Shown here: positions 16,702 to 25,293 of the stretch, one piece after another
How the letters are laid out: every line of letters begins with the position of its first letter
How positions within the stretch are numbered: the stretch's first letter is position 1
Assembly: GCF_900167465.1 (NCBI RefSeq)
Contig: NZ_FUWR01000010.1
Coordinates: 1 to 64,000 of the forward strand
Source of the DNA: Trichlorobacter thiogenes
GTDB taxonomy: Bacteria; Desulfobacterota; Desulfuromonadia; Geobacterales; Pseudopelobacteraceae
Reading direction: 5' to 3'
Length of the DNA: 64,000 bases
Position numbers and translations under genes: made by a program
Notes under the pieces: model-generated
Databases searched by the model: none
What the model saw: only the letters and a program-made list of their open reading frames with translations
Told to the model about the DNA's origin: nothing

Positions 16702-16959
16702 ATGGCTAAAAATTCACTGGTTCATGTCAGTAGCGTGAGTGAAATGGAGAGTAAAACAACTCAGTACATCTCACAAGGGTACATTGTCGCAAACCGAAAT
16801 TCTGACAGCGTAATTTTGACGAAGAAAAAACAATTCAGCATACTGATGGCAATTATAGGTTTTTTTCTCGCAGTGTTTCCTTTGATTATCTACATCATCA
16901 TCTACATGTTTCAGTCGGACAAGATGGTTGAGATCCGGGTTTCACAAACAGGTGCATAG
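16702..16959 (+). CDS. Small membrane protein (85 aa)
   Basis: An N-terminal part with a short beta-like motif (TTQYISQGYIVANRNSDSVI) precedes one long membrane helix (ILMAIIGFFLAVFPLIIYII). AGGAAGGA precedes the ATG. A strong terminator follows 11 bases after the stop. The layout resembles small proteins whose N-terminus is a SHOCT-like or tubby-like patch, but I cannot name a family. Confidence 0.65.
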   Translation: MAKNSLVHVSSVSEMESKTTQYISQGYIVANRNSDSVILTKKKQFSILMAIIGFFLAVFPLIIYIIIYMFQSDKMVEIRVSQTGA

Positions 16960-16969
16960 ATTGTCTTTT

Positions 16970-16996
16970 CGGGCCGCCCTGTGCGGCCCGTTTCTT
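16970..16996 (+). terminator. Rho-independent terminator
   Basis: Stem CGGGCCGC/GCGGCCCG with a 5-base loop, followed by TTTCTTATTT. It closes the CsgG-like/small membrane protein unit. Confidence 0.8.
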
Positions 16997-17025
16997 ATTT
17001 AATTGCAGTATTTACATTATTATAG

Positions 17026-17442
17026 ATGACTCAGGAGCCAAGCAGGGACATGCCATCCCAACATGCACAACGACCATCTTCAACCATACTCGTGGTAGAT
17101 GATAACACGCTGATCCGGCTTATGGTCACCAACATCCTGAATGACCACGGTATGCGTGCCCTGCCTGCTTCTTGTGCAAAAGAAGCACTTGCCATTATGG
17201 ATGAACTTGATGAACAGCCCAGTTTGCTGATCAGTGATATCTCTATGCCGGACATGTCTGGCATAAAGATGGCCAGCATAGCGGAGAACCGTTGTCCTGG
17301 CTTAAAGGTTCTGTTCATCAGCAGCATACCGGAGTTTTATGATGGGACTAAGCAGGATGTTGTCCCTGAAGACCGGCTGTTGAGAAAACCATTTCTGCGT
17401 TCTGAACTGCTGAACCGTGTCGTTGATATGCTGGAGTTGTGA
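17026..17442 (+). CDS. Single-domain response regulator (CheY-like)
   Basis: The 138-aa protein is a lone REC domain: acidic pair in ILVVDDNTLIRL, phospho-acceptor Asp in LLISDISMPDMSG, Ser in LFISS and Lys in LLRKPF. There is no output domain, so it probably works by protein contact. The first ATG lacks a Shine-Dalgarno sequence; an ATG at 17050 is an alternative. No kinase gene adjoins it. A lipoprotein gene follows after 27 bases. Confidence 0.8.
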   Translation: MTQEPSRDMPSQHAQRPSSTILVVDDNTLIRLMVTNILNDHGMRALPASCAKEALAIMDELDEQPSLLISDISMPDMSGIKMASIAENRCPGLKVLFISSIPEFYDGTKQDVVPEDRLLRKPFLRSELLNRVVDMLEL

Positions 17443-17469
17443 TGAATGCCACAAATGAAAGGCTCTATT

Positions 17470-18060
17470 ATGAAAAAAATATCCGCTATACTCTTGCTTC
17501 TCCTGCTGCTGATCACCGCAGGCTGTTACATTCCGGAGCAGTTTGATGCCAAGATAGTGATCAACAAGGATGGTAGCTACAGTTTTGCCTACGACGGCAC
17601 CCTGACAAACTGGCTGGTGCTGGCCGCTGCCAAGGAAAAGGCCCTGTCTGCAAAGGATGAGGCAGATCTGAAGAAGGCTACTTCTGAGTTGTCTCAAATT
17701 CCAGAGTTTAAAAAGGTCGATTACCAGGGCAAAGGCCGTTACAAGGTGCTGGTGCAAAAGACAGGAAAGAAGGGCGAACCGTACTATTTTGTTTCTCAAG
17801 ACCTGAATTATATCTCTGTTGTGCCCAAATCTGACGGTACGCTGGAAGTGCGCTCGTTTAGCCCTTCGGCAAAAGACCTGAAAGAGCTAAAGCAGATAGA
17901 CGCCAAGATTGACGGTAAGCTTATGGTGAAACTGCCACGGGGGATGAAGGTACTGCAGACCAATGCACAGGGTAAACCGAAGTTCTTTGGTCTGATTGGT
18001 GGCTATACTTGGAGCATCAAAAAACCTGAAGATGGGCCGTTTATCATCCTGAAACCGTAG
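17470..18060 (+). CDS. Lipoprotein of unknown function
   Basis: Starting at MKKISAILLLLLLLITAGCY, the protein has a textbook lipoprotein signal with lipobox ITAGC. The mature part begins as a beta-rich region (FDAKIVINKDGSYSFAYDG) like the LppM/DUF3153-type lipoproteins and ends with WSIKKPEDGPFIILKP. The ATG at 17470 has AAAGG 8 bases upstream; the ATG at 17446 would put a useless extension before the signal. A terminator follows directly. Confidence 0.7.
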   Translation: MKKISAILLLLLLLITAGCYIPEQFDAKIVINKDGSYSFAYDGTLTNWLVLAAAKEKALSAKDEADLKKATSELSQIPEFKKVDYQGKGRYKVLVQKTGKKGEPYYFVSQDLNYISVVPKSDGTLEVRSFSPSAKDLKELKQIDAKIDGKLMVKLPRGMKVLQTNAQGKPKFFGLIGGYTWSIKKPEDGPFIILKP

Positions 18061-18076
18061 TTGCCAGTAACTGAAC

Positions 18077-18104
18077 GGGCCGCCTTGTGCGGCCCTTGCT
18101 TTTG
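18077..18104 (+). terminator. Rho-independent terminator
   Basis: Stem GGGCCGC/GCGGCCC followed by TTGCTTTT, nearly the same stem as at 16970-16996. It lies only 10 bases before the next ATG, so readthrough or a short leader is possible. Confidence 0.7.
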
Positions 18105-18113
18105 GGGAGATCC

Positions 18114-20042
18114 ATGCAGATCAACTTTGACGCCATACCGCTTTTTGCAAGCTTAAGCCGCCTTGACCGTGCCCGGCTGATCCCCAACTGTGCCGTGATT
18201 GCCTTTGATGCCGGAGAGGCGATTGTCAAGCAAGGTGAAAGGGGGGATAGCCTTTTTATCATTACCAGCGGTTCTGCACGGGTGGTGCGGAAGCAGCCGG
18301 ATGGCAGCGAGGTTACGGTAGCCCGTTTAAAGCAGGGGGAATGCTTTGGCGAAGTGGCGCTTTTAACCGGTGAGCAGCGTACTGCTGATGTGCTTGCCGA
18401 GGTGATCGGCACCACGGTGTTAAAACTCTCCCGTGATCGATTTTCGCAACTGATGAAGCAGCATAATGATCTGGCACAGCGGATGGCGCGGCTTCTGGCT
18501 GAGCGGGTCAGTCGCACGACCTGCCATGTGGGCAACGGATACACCAGCGATGAAGGTCTGTTGTTGGAGGAGTTGCTGCCGCAGGATGCACAGGACAAAT
18601 TGCCCTCATCATCCGGGCTGACTGCCGGTTGGAGCCTGGGGATGGCGCTGCGTAACCGCCGGTTTATCTGTATTGCACTGGCGCTGATCATGTTTGTAAC
18701 GACCGGGCCGCTGTTGTACAAGGCCGGTATGCCGCTGCAGCGGTTGATTCTGTTGGAGCTGTTGCTGGGGGCCACCATCACCTGGGCGCTGGATGCCTTT
18801 AATTACCATGCCGTGGCCCTTGCCCTGCCGCTGGCTGCGGTGCTGTTTGGGGCTGCCAGCCCCAAGGAGGCCTTTGCCGGTTTTTCCCATCCCTCCTGGT
18901 TTCTGGTGCTAGGGGTGTTTGCCATCTCGGCGGCAATCTCCCGCACCGGCCTGATGTACCGGCTGGTGTTGTTGATGATTAGCCGTTTCCCGGCCAGCTA
19001 CGGTTGGCAGACCTTTGCACTGGCAGCCAGTGGCCTGCTGCTGACGCCGGTGATCCCTTCATCCAACGGGCGGGCCGTGTTGTCCGGGCCACTGGTGGCC
19101 AATTTAAGTGAGATTCTTCGTTTCAGAAAGGGCAGTGCCGGCTCAATCGGCATGTCCATGGCGGCGTTACTGGGGTTTGGGCATATGTCGTTTATGTTTA
19201 TGAACGGCACCGCCACCTGCCTGTTGGCCTTTGGCCTGTTACCGGATGCTGTGGTAAGCCGCGTAACCTGGTTTAGCTGGCTGATTGCTGCACTGGTGCA
19301 GGGGCTGGTCTTTTTTGTGCTTTCCTACGGTTCATTGCTGATGTTGTATCGTCCAAAGCGACAACGGGTTGCAGGTTCATCCATGGTGCAGGCCCAGTTG
19401 TCTGCCCTGGGGAGCATGGACCGCAACGAACGGATCACCCTGCTGGTGGTCTGTGCTTCCCTGCTGGGTTTTTTGACCCAGTCCTGGCATCACGTCAACA
19501 GTGCCTGGGTGGCACTGGCCAGCTTTTTTCTGCTGTTTAGCTGGGGGGTATTGCAGGATAAGGCGGTACGTAGCGAGATTGACTGGAACTTTCTGTTGTC
19601 CTTCGGCGCTTTGGTCGGGTATGGGGGACTGATCTCATCCAGCGGCCTGGGCAGTACGGCTGCCGGGCAGCTGGGGCCGCTACTGAACGGGATAGGTAAA
19701 AGCCCGTATCTACTGCTGCCAGCCGTTTCTCTGGCGATGTTTGTCCTGCGCTTTTTTCTGCCCTTGCCTGCTGCCCAGCTGGTGCTGTTGTTGTCGGTGC
19801 TGCCGGTGGTGGGCAACAGCGGTATCGATCCGTTTGTGATCTGCCTGACCGTGCTTATCTCGGGTAATCCCTGGTTTACCAGCTACCAGAACAGTATCTA
19901 TGCCGGGTTGATGGAAGCCACTGAAGGGGCGCTGTTTGACCACCACCAGACCCGTCGGGCAGCGTTTGCCTATCTGGTTGCAGCGCAGGTTGCCATCATT
20001 GCCTCAATCCCCTATTGGCAATGGTTGGGGTTGATACAATAA
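18114..20042 (+). CDS. cNMP-binding domain fused to SLC13/DASS-type anion transporter
   Basis: The first 140 residues are a cyclic-nucleotide-binding (CRP-type) domain: IPLFASLSRLDRARL, GEAIVKQGERGDSLFIITSG and the phosphate-binding cassette FGEVALLTGEQRTADVLAE. Then follow 12 or so membrane helices with DASS/SLC13 features (ISAAISRTGLMYRLVLL, TPVIPSSNGRAVLSGPLV). The protein should move dicarboxylates, sulfate or a related anion, perhaps gated by a nucleotide. The start at 18114 has GGGGAG 4 bases upstream. The domain order (sensor first, transporter second) is uncommon. It ends within a bidirectional terminator. Confidence 0.8.
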   Translation: MQINFDAIPLFASLSRLDRARLIPNCAVIAFDAGEAIVKQGERGDSLFIITSGSARVVRKQPDGSEVTVARLKQGECFGEVALLTGEQRTADVLAEVIGTTVLKLSRDRFSQLMKQHNDLAQRMARLLAERVSRTTCHVGNGYTSDEGLLLEELLPQDAQDKLPSSSGLTAGWSLGMALRNRRFICIALALIMFVTTGPLLYKAGMPLQRLILLELLLGATITWALDAFNYHAVALALPLAAVLFGAASPKEAFAGFSHPSWFLVLGVFAISAAISRTGLMYRLVLLMISRFPASYGWQTFALAASGLLLTPVIPSSNGRAVLSGPLVANLSEILRFRKGSAGSIGMSMAALLGFGHMSFMFMNGTATCLLAFGLLPDAVVSRVTWFSWLIAALVQGLVFFVLSYGSLLMLYRPKRQRVAGSSMVQAQLSALGSMDRNERITLLVVCASLLGFLTQSWHHVNSAWVALASFFLLFSWGVLQDKAVRSEIDWNFLLSFGALVGYGGLISSSGLGSTAAGQLGPLLNGIGKSPYLLLPAVSLAMFVLRFFLPLPAAQLVLLLSVLPVVGNSGIDPFVICLTVLISGNPWFTSYQNSIYAGLMEATEGALFDHHQTRRAAFAYLVAAQVAIIASIPYWQWLGLIQ

Positions 20043-20067
20043 GGCCGGTGAGCTCATGACCGGCCTT
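20041..20067. terminator. Bidirectional terminator between convergent genes
   Basis: AAGGCCGGT and ACCGGCCTT pair over a 9-base loop. It begins in the stop codon of the transporter gene and ends 9 bases before the stop of the convergent lipoprotein gene. Confidence 0.8.
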
Positions 20068-20075
20068 CTCTTGCT

Positions 20076-20993
20076 TCAAATTTGTTGTCCCGCCGCTTTT
20101 GCCACTTTCCGCTGTCTTCTGGCCTCTCGCCAGCGGGAGATCCGCTTCCAGATAAAGATTGAGATTGGCAACAGGATAGTCACCCAGGGCAGCACAACCC
20201 CGACAAAGATGATCATGGCACGTAGTGAGCCGGAGAAGCCTTCCAGTGCCTGGCCGATTGAGCCGTGCAGCGGATGCCAGAAGCGTTGGAAGGTGGGCAG
20301 AGCCCCGGCGCGGTCAGTTAAAGTGATCTTGATGGAGGTCATCTCCAGTTGCAGATCCCAGGTCCGTTTTCTTGCCTCAAAGGCCTCTATCTCTCCACGT
20401 ACCCTGGTCAATTCCTTTTCAACCAGTAGCACATCGGATAGCTTGCCTGCCTGCTTCATCATATCCTGCAGCCGTTTTTCGGATGAGCGGGCATTCTTCA
20501 TCCGGGCTTCAAGATCCACATAGCCTTCTGTGATATCTTCTGCATTGGCCTGTTCTGCTGCCACCTTGCCGGTCTTGCGCAGTTGTTCCAGTATGCCGCC
20601 CACCTTGCCGGTGGGTACTCTGATCGCTATTTCTCCCCGTACCACACCATCTTCTTCTTTACGGCTTTGCGAGCTCACGATGAAGCCGCCGCTTTTTTCA
20701 GCCAATGCAGAAATCTGCCGGATAACAGCAACGGTCTCCTTGACCTCCAGGGTGAGGTCATAGGTCATGATTACCTTGCGCTGAGACGGCTTGTCGGCTG
20801 CATTACCTGCAGGCTCTGCAACAGCATCTGCATCTGCTTCTGCTTCTGCCACAGGTGCTGCCGGAGCTGCAGCTGGCATTGCTTTCGATCTGGATTTTTC
20901 TAAAAGCTGGTTCGATTCCTTTTTCTGGCAGCCGGGAAGCATCAGAAGAATAAGGGAAAGCAGGATCAACAGGCGGTACAGCTGGGTGCGCAT
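20076..20993 (-). CDS. DUF4349 domain-containing lipoprotein
   Basis: From MRTQLYRLLILLSLILLM the protein has a lipobox (MLPGC) and an Ala/Pro/Glu linker. It then has the DUF4349 core: VIMTYDLTLEVKETVAVIRQ, SGGFIVSSQSRKEEDGVV, IAIRVPTGKVGGILEQLRKT, a long coiled coil (VDLEARMKNARSSEKRL) and a C-terminal membrane helix with a basic end. This implies a cell-envelope protein tethered at both ends; no enzymatic role is known for the family. GGAG lies 7 bases before the chosen ATG. Confidence 0.85.
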   Translation of the reverse strand: MRTQLYRLLILLSLILLMLPGCQKKESNQLLEKSRSKAMPAAAPAAPVAEAEADADAVAEPAGNAADKPSQRKVIMTYDLTLEVKETVAVIRQISALAEKSGGFIVSSQSRKEEDGVVRGEIAIRVPTGKVGGILEQLRKTGKVAAEQANAEDITEGYVDLEARMKNARSSEKRLQDMMKQAGKLSDVLLVEKELTRVRGEIEAFEARKRTWDLQLEMTSIKITLTDRAGALPTFQRFWHPLHGSIGQALEGFSGSLRAMIIFVGVVLPWVTILLPISIFIWKRISRWREARRQRKVAKAAGQQI

Positions 20994-21070
20994 GGCAGGT
21001 CTCCGACAGAATTTGAGGGTGGTTGTACTGATTGCAAGTATACAGCCTACCACAGGTTAGGTGGGCGTCA

Positions 21071-21105
21071 ACCGGCCTTTAGCACAGGCCTGTTAGCAGG
21101 CCGGT
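21071..21105 (-). terminator. Hairpin downstream of rluA-like gene
   Basis: ACCGGCC/GGCCGGT arms enclose a 21-base loop that itself holds the palindrome ACAGGCCTGT. No long T run follows on either strand, so it may be a weak or Rho-assisted terminator. Confidence 0.5.
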
Positions 21106-21118
21106 CGTGTTGGAGGTG

Positions 21119-22006
21119 TTAACTCAGATTCTGCAGAAGCGTGAGCAGTTCTTTCTCGTTTATTCCGCAGCGTTCAATAATCAGCTCCCGCAGTGCGGTT
21201 GGCAGCGGGGCGCAGACCGTCAGCTGCGTCTCAGGGGTAGGGTGTTGCAGTCTGGTGCGGAAGGAGTGCAGGGCGATGCCTGCCAGGGTGGGCAGCGGTT
21301 GGGCATCATACCGCTTATCACCCACCACCGGATGACCGATTGACGAGAGGTGCCGCCTGATCTGGTGCGTACGGCCGGTAACCGGTTCCACCAGCAGAAA
21401 TGAGCAGTTCTCTCCAACAGACAGGCAGCGGTAACAACTGATGGATTCCTTGCCATCCAGTGGTTGGTTAATCTCACCGTCGCCCTCCAGAATCCCTTCC
21501 ACCACGGTCAGATAGATTTTGTCCAGCCCTTCTTCTTTAACCTGTCTGCCCAGTATCCCAGCGTTGGATGAACTGGTGGCCAGCAGTACCACGCCAGAGG
21601 TGCCGCGATCAAGGCGGTTAACCGGATAGGCCCGTACCGGATAGTTGGCCTTTTTTTCCAGCCAAGCCGAGGCGATATCCGCCAGGTTTTCATCCACCTC
21701 GGCAGCGGGATGCATGGCCAGACCGGCCGGTTTGTTGAGCGCCAGCAGGCGGTCATCCTGCCAGAGCAGATCAATCGGCGGCAGCGGTCTGTTCAGCTGT
21801 TGCATAACCTGTTCGCTTTCCTTGAGGCTAACGATATCGCCAGCTGTGAGCAGGGTATCAGGTGAGGATTTTGCCTTGTTCAGGGTGCAGGCGCCGGATT
21901 TGATCAGTTTGCGGCAGTAGGCAGGCAAAGCCGCTGGTAGAAGGCGTTGCAGCCAGCTTTCAAGGCGGCGGCAGTGGTCATCAGTGGTAATTGTGTAGGT
22001 GAGCAT
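21119..22006 (-). CDS. RluA-family pseudouridine synthase
   Basis: An S4-like N-terminus (RRLESWLQRLLPAALPAYCR, LIKSGACTLN) precedes the catalytic domain. VNRLDRGTSGVVLLA carries the catalytic Asp in the family motif RLDxxTSG. Later come VVEGILEGDGEINQPL and VEPVTGRTHQIRRHLSSIGH. It should convert uridines in rRNA or tRNA to pseudouridine, but the target position cannot be read from sequence. The 295-aa length is normal. AAGG stands before the ATG. Confidence 0.9.
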   Translation of the reverse strand: MLTYTITTDDHCRRLESWLQRLLPAALPAYCRKLIKSGACTLNKAKSSPDTLLTAGDIVSLKESEQVMQQLNRPLPPIDLLWQDDRLLALNKPAGLAMHPAAEVDENLADIASAWLEKKANYPVRAYPVNRLDRGTSGVVLLATSSSNAGILGRQVKEEGLDKIYLTVVEGILEGDGEINQPLDGKESISCYRCLSVGENCSFLLVEPVTGRTHQIRRHLSSIGHPVVGDKRYDAQPLPTLAGIALHSFRTRLQHPTPETQLTVCAPLPTALRELIIERCGINEKELLTLLQNLS

Positions 22007-22222
22007 GGGAGTACCTTATGGCTTAGTTTTCAAAGTTTCTGTCAGTAAATAATCGATTTGGCGTGCAGGGAGCAGTACCATAGCTGATGTTTGTGGAAAC
22101 TCCAACGTAAAGCTGTTAATTTTGATAGCAGGATAATCAACTTTACACCTGAAAATTTAATGAGTATAAAAACCAGATACAGTAATAATGGGTAACCACA
22201 ACCATCGTAGAGGGATAAACCC

Positions 22223-24349
22223 ATGAAAAAGAAAGCATCTGCTGCCTGCGTATCTTTTGTGTTGTGTCTGGGGACCGGTGTTGTGGCTCAAGGGGCTGAT
22301 GCCCCTCAGGCCCAGCCAGATACTGTTGTTGCCCTCAATGAACAGACCGATGGTAAAGAGTTGCTCATGTTTTTTGAGGAGCAAGATCTGGTTACCGCCA
22401 CCAAACGTCCTACCTCGTTACGTAAAGCCCCTGCCATAGCTACGGTCATAACAGCTGATGAAATCAGGAACATGGGTGCCCGCAATCTGTTGGACGTCCT
22501 TAAGATGGTACCGGGCTTTGGTATTTCAATCACTGAGTTTGGTGCCAGCATGATTGAGGTGCGGGGGGTAAGGACACAGCTCAGCGAAAAAATTCTGGTC
22601 ATGATCGATGGCCATTCCCTGAACAAAAATTTTACCGGCAGCGCCTTGTATAATGTAGCTGGTATGCTTCCGATGGAAAATATCCGTCAGGTGGAGGTGG
22701 TGCGGGGGCCAGGCTCAGCACTGTATGGCAATAGCGCCTTTGTGGCCACCATCAACATCATTACCCGTAATGCTGAAGAAATTGAAGGGTTAGAAATAAA
22801 AGCCGGTGGTGGTGACTCAGACAGTTTTAAGGGAAACCTTGTTGGAGGTAAGGCAATTGGTGACAAGTTGACGGTTTCAGGCAGCCTGGATCACTATCAG
22901 ACCCACGGCCAGAAGTTGGCAGTTGCTGCAGATAGTCTGACCGGCACTCCTTTCTCTCAGGCTCCTGGTGCCACCAACCAAAATTTTAAACAGACAGATG
23001 CCTTTCTGAAGGTCGGTTACGGTGATCTTTCCTTTCGTAGCCATTATATGTCAAAGCATCAGAACTTTTATATCGGCCTTGCATCTGCTCTAACCGATGA
23101 TACCAATAAGGAACAGCTGGAAAACTACTGGAGTGAGCTGGCCTATAACCTGCATTTTACCGACACTCTTGCCCTGAACGTTAAGCTTTCGTACGACTAT
23201 TATGAGCAGGACCCGAACGTAAAGCTGTATCCAAACGGCTACGTTTTAACCATCCCGACGGTTCCTCCAACAGTATTCACTTATCCGAACGGCATGATTG
23301 GCAAGCCGCTGGTAAAGAATCGTACCATTGGTGGCGAGCTGCAGGTTGATTGGGATGCCTTTGCGGGGAATCACCTGATTGCAGGGATCTCCTTTGAGGA
23401 AATGCGCCAGTATGATGTGCAGCAGTTGGCCAACTTCAATCCGCTGACTTTTGCATCGCTCTCTTCAGTACAGGAGGTAGCCAACTGGAACAAGGATGCC
23501 ACTCGCCAGATATTTGCTGCCTACCTGCAGGATGAATGGCAATTGCTGGAGCAGGTTAACCTGACGGCTGGCCTGCGTTATGACCATTACAGTGATTTTG
23601 GCGACACCCTGAATCCCAGAATAGGACTGGTTTGGAACGTTCTGGAAAGTGTTGATCTAAAGCTGCTTTACGGTCAGGCCTTTCGTGCCCCCAATTTTCA
23701 GGAACTGTATAATATCAATAATCCCGTGGTGGTCGGCAACCCGCATCTTAAGCCGGAGAAGATCCAAACCTATGAGGCAGGCGTTGCCTGGCGTTTGAAC
23801 CGCTATTTTGCAACAAACCTGAACTATTTTTTCAGTACCATCAACGACCAGATCGGGTGGGTCCCCTCAACGGTTGCAGGTCAACCCGCTGTTAATGCCA
23901 ACATCGGCAAAACAGAGACGCAAGGTGTTGAACTGGGATTTAATGGAGCAGTAGGGACTGACCTGTACTGGAAGCTGAATTATACCTATCAGGACCCGCG
24001 TGACATCAGCAATGACAGACGATTGCCCTATGTGCCGTCACATCGTGCTTCCGGTAGCGTAAACTATGCCTTAACCAGGTACCTGAACCTGCATACTGAT
24101 CTGCTCTGGACCGGGCCACGCCCACGGGATACCGGTGATACCAGGTCGGAGATGCCTGCCTATACAACGGTAGATCTGAGCGCTACGCTAAAAAATTTCT
24201 ATAAAACATTGGAAATACAGGCGACGGTACGCAATCTCTTTGATCAGCGCTACAGTGACCCTGATACCTCAGGTGCAGCGGCGAAGGTTCCAGGAGATTA
24301 TCCCCGTGAAGGGATATCCGGGTTTGTGACCGCTTCGTACAAGTTTTAA
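22223..24349 (+). CDS. TonB-dependent outer-membrane receptor
   Basis: A signal peptide (to about residue 24) is followed by the plug domain (VTATKRPTSLRKAPAIATVI, TADEIRNMGARNLLDVLKMV, VEVVRGPGSALYGNSAFVAT) and a 22-strand-type barrel ending in aromatic F (SGFVTASYKF). FRAPNFQELYNINNPVVVGN and LKPEKIQTYEAGVAWRL are typical of siderophore, vitamin or nucleotide-type receptors. No Fur box or cobalamin riboswitch is seen in the 216 bases upstream. It heads a tight operon with an orphan substrate-binding protein and two kinases, and no ABC permease or ATPase gene is present. The ligand is unknown. Confidence 0.9.
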   Translation: MKKKASAACVSFVLCLGTGVVAQGADAPQAQPDTVVALNEQTDGKELLMFFEEQDLVTATKRPTSLRKAPAIATVITADEIRNMGARNLLDVLKMVPGFGISITEFGASMIEVRGVRTQLSEKILVMIDGHSLNKNFTGSALYNVAGMLPMENIRQVEVVRGPGSALYGNSAFVATINIITRNAEEIEGLEIKAGGGDSDSFKGNLVGGKAIGDKLTVSGSLDHYQTHGQKLAVAADSLTGTPFSQAPGATNQNFKQTDAFLKVGYGDLSFRSHYMSKHQNFYIGLASALTDDTNKEQLENYWSELAYNLHFTDTLALNVKLSYDYYEQDPNVKLYPNGYVLTIPTVPPTVFTYPNGMIGKPLVKNRTIGGELQVDWDAFAGNHLIAGISFEEMRQYDVQQLANFNPLTFASLSSVQEVANWNKDATRQIFAAYLQDEWQLLEQVNLTAGLRYDHYSDFGDTLNPRIGLVWNVLESVDLKLLYGQAFRAPNFQELYNINNPVVVGNPHLKPEKIQTYEAGVAWRLNRYFATNLNYFFSTINDQIGWVPSTVAGQPAVNANIGKTETQGVELGFNGAVGTDLYWKLNYTYQDPRDISNDRRLPYVPSHRASGSVNYALTRYLNLHTDLLWTGPRPRDTGDTRSEMPAYTTVDLSATLKNFYKTLEIQATVRNLFDQRYSDPDTSGAAAKVPGDYPREGISGFVTASYKF

Positions 24350-24365
24350 CAAAGGAATTACTGCT

Positions 24366-25280
24366 TTGAAGATACCGTTATTACACCTCTCCGTTGTTGA
24401 GAAGCAGTGTCGCAGATATTTTGCGGCACTGCTGTTTCTTTGCATTCTGCAGCTGTTCCCCGTCACTGCTGAGGCCGCCAAAGTCCTGATTGTGGGGGAT
24501 ACCAAATATCCGTTTGTAGCCGGTGTTGTTGCCGATATTCAGCTGTCTGTGAGGTCGCAGGCCAAGGAATATGCTGTCTCGGAGATCAGGGGGCGACTTG
24601 GCACGGTCGTGGAACGGGAAGGTGCCGAGGTTGTGGTTGCACTGGGTGCTGATGCGGTATATGAGGCATTGCGATTGCCTCCCTCAATTGCGGTTGTCTA
24701 TGGTCTTGTAGTTGTGCCCCCCAGGTCTGGTCGAACAAATGTCACCGGGGTGTATATGTCTCCTCCGGTGGGTGAATATGTTACGACGGTTCGTCGCTAT
24801 CTCCCTGCGCTTACCAGGATGTCGGTTGTGGGGAGCCAAGCCATGCTACGGAGTCTGTTAAGCGGTGACTATGCCCAGGTATCGGTGCACAGTGTTGTCA
24901 GCTCATCTGATCTTGTGACTACCGTTAATCGTCTTACTGATGCCAAATCACTGCTTCTGCTGCCTGATTCCAACCTGCTGACCGCCCCGGTTATGTCAAG
25001 CGTGTACCTGTTTTCCTTCAGGAATAATATTCCAATATTTGGTATCTCAGAAGCCAATGTAAAGCAGGGCTCACTGTTTGCCCTGGTTTTTGATCCAAAG
25101 GCAGTCAGCCGTCAGATTGGTGAAAAGGTCCAAACCATCTTGAACGGAGGAGATGCAGGAGAACTGCCAGCCTCATCACCCAGACGGTATAACCTGTATG
25201 TAAACAGCAATACTGCACAGAAAATGGGAGTTGAGCTGCCGGATGAGATGCTGAAGAGGGCGAAGAGAGTCTATCAATGA
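24366..25280 (+). CDS. ABC-type substrate-binding protein (PF04392-like), orphan
   Basis: After a signal sequence (FAALLFLCILQLFPVTAEA) the protein reads KVLIVGDTKYPFVAGVVADI, EVVVALGADAVYEALRL and NNIPIFGISEANVKQGSLFA. This is the type-1 periplasmic fold of ABC_sub_bind/TrpX-like proteins. The TTG start has AAGGA 8 bases upstream. It sits 16 bases after the TonB receptor and 13 bases before the hybrid kinase, with no transporter genes. A role as the periplasmic sensor of the adjacent kinase is likely by inference. Confidence 0.8.
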   Translation: MKIPLLHLSVVEKQCRRYFAALLFLCILQLFPVTAEAAKVLIVGDTKYPFVAGVVADIQLSVRSQAKEYAVSEIRGRLGTVVEREGAEVVVALGADAVYEALRLPPSIAVVYGLVVVPPRSGRTNVTGVYMSPPVGEYVTTVRRYLPALTRMSVVGSQAMLRSLLSGDYAQVSVHSVVSSSDLVTTVNRLTDAKSLLLLPDSNLLTAPVMSSVYLFSFRNNIPIFGISEANVKQGSLFALVFDPKAVSRQIGEKVQTILNGGDAGELPASSPRRYNLYVNSNTAQKMGVELPDEMLKRAKRVYQ

Positions 25281-25293
25281 GATCGCCTGGCCT

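Noticed and set aside
22007-22222. Cobalamin or c-di-GMP riboswitch before the TonB receptor
   Set aside because: I looked for the conserved boxes (for example GCCACTG, GGGACGCAAAGC) and found none.
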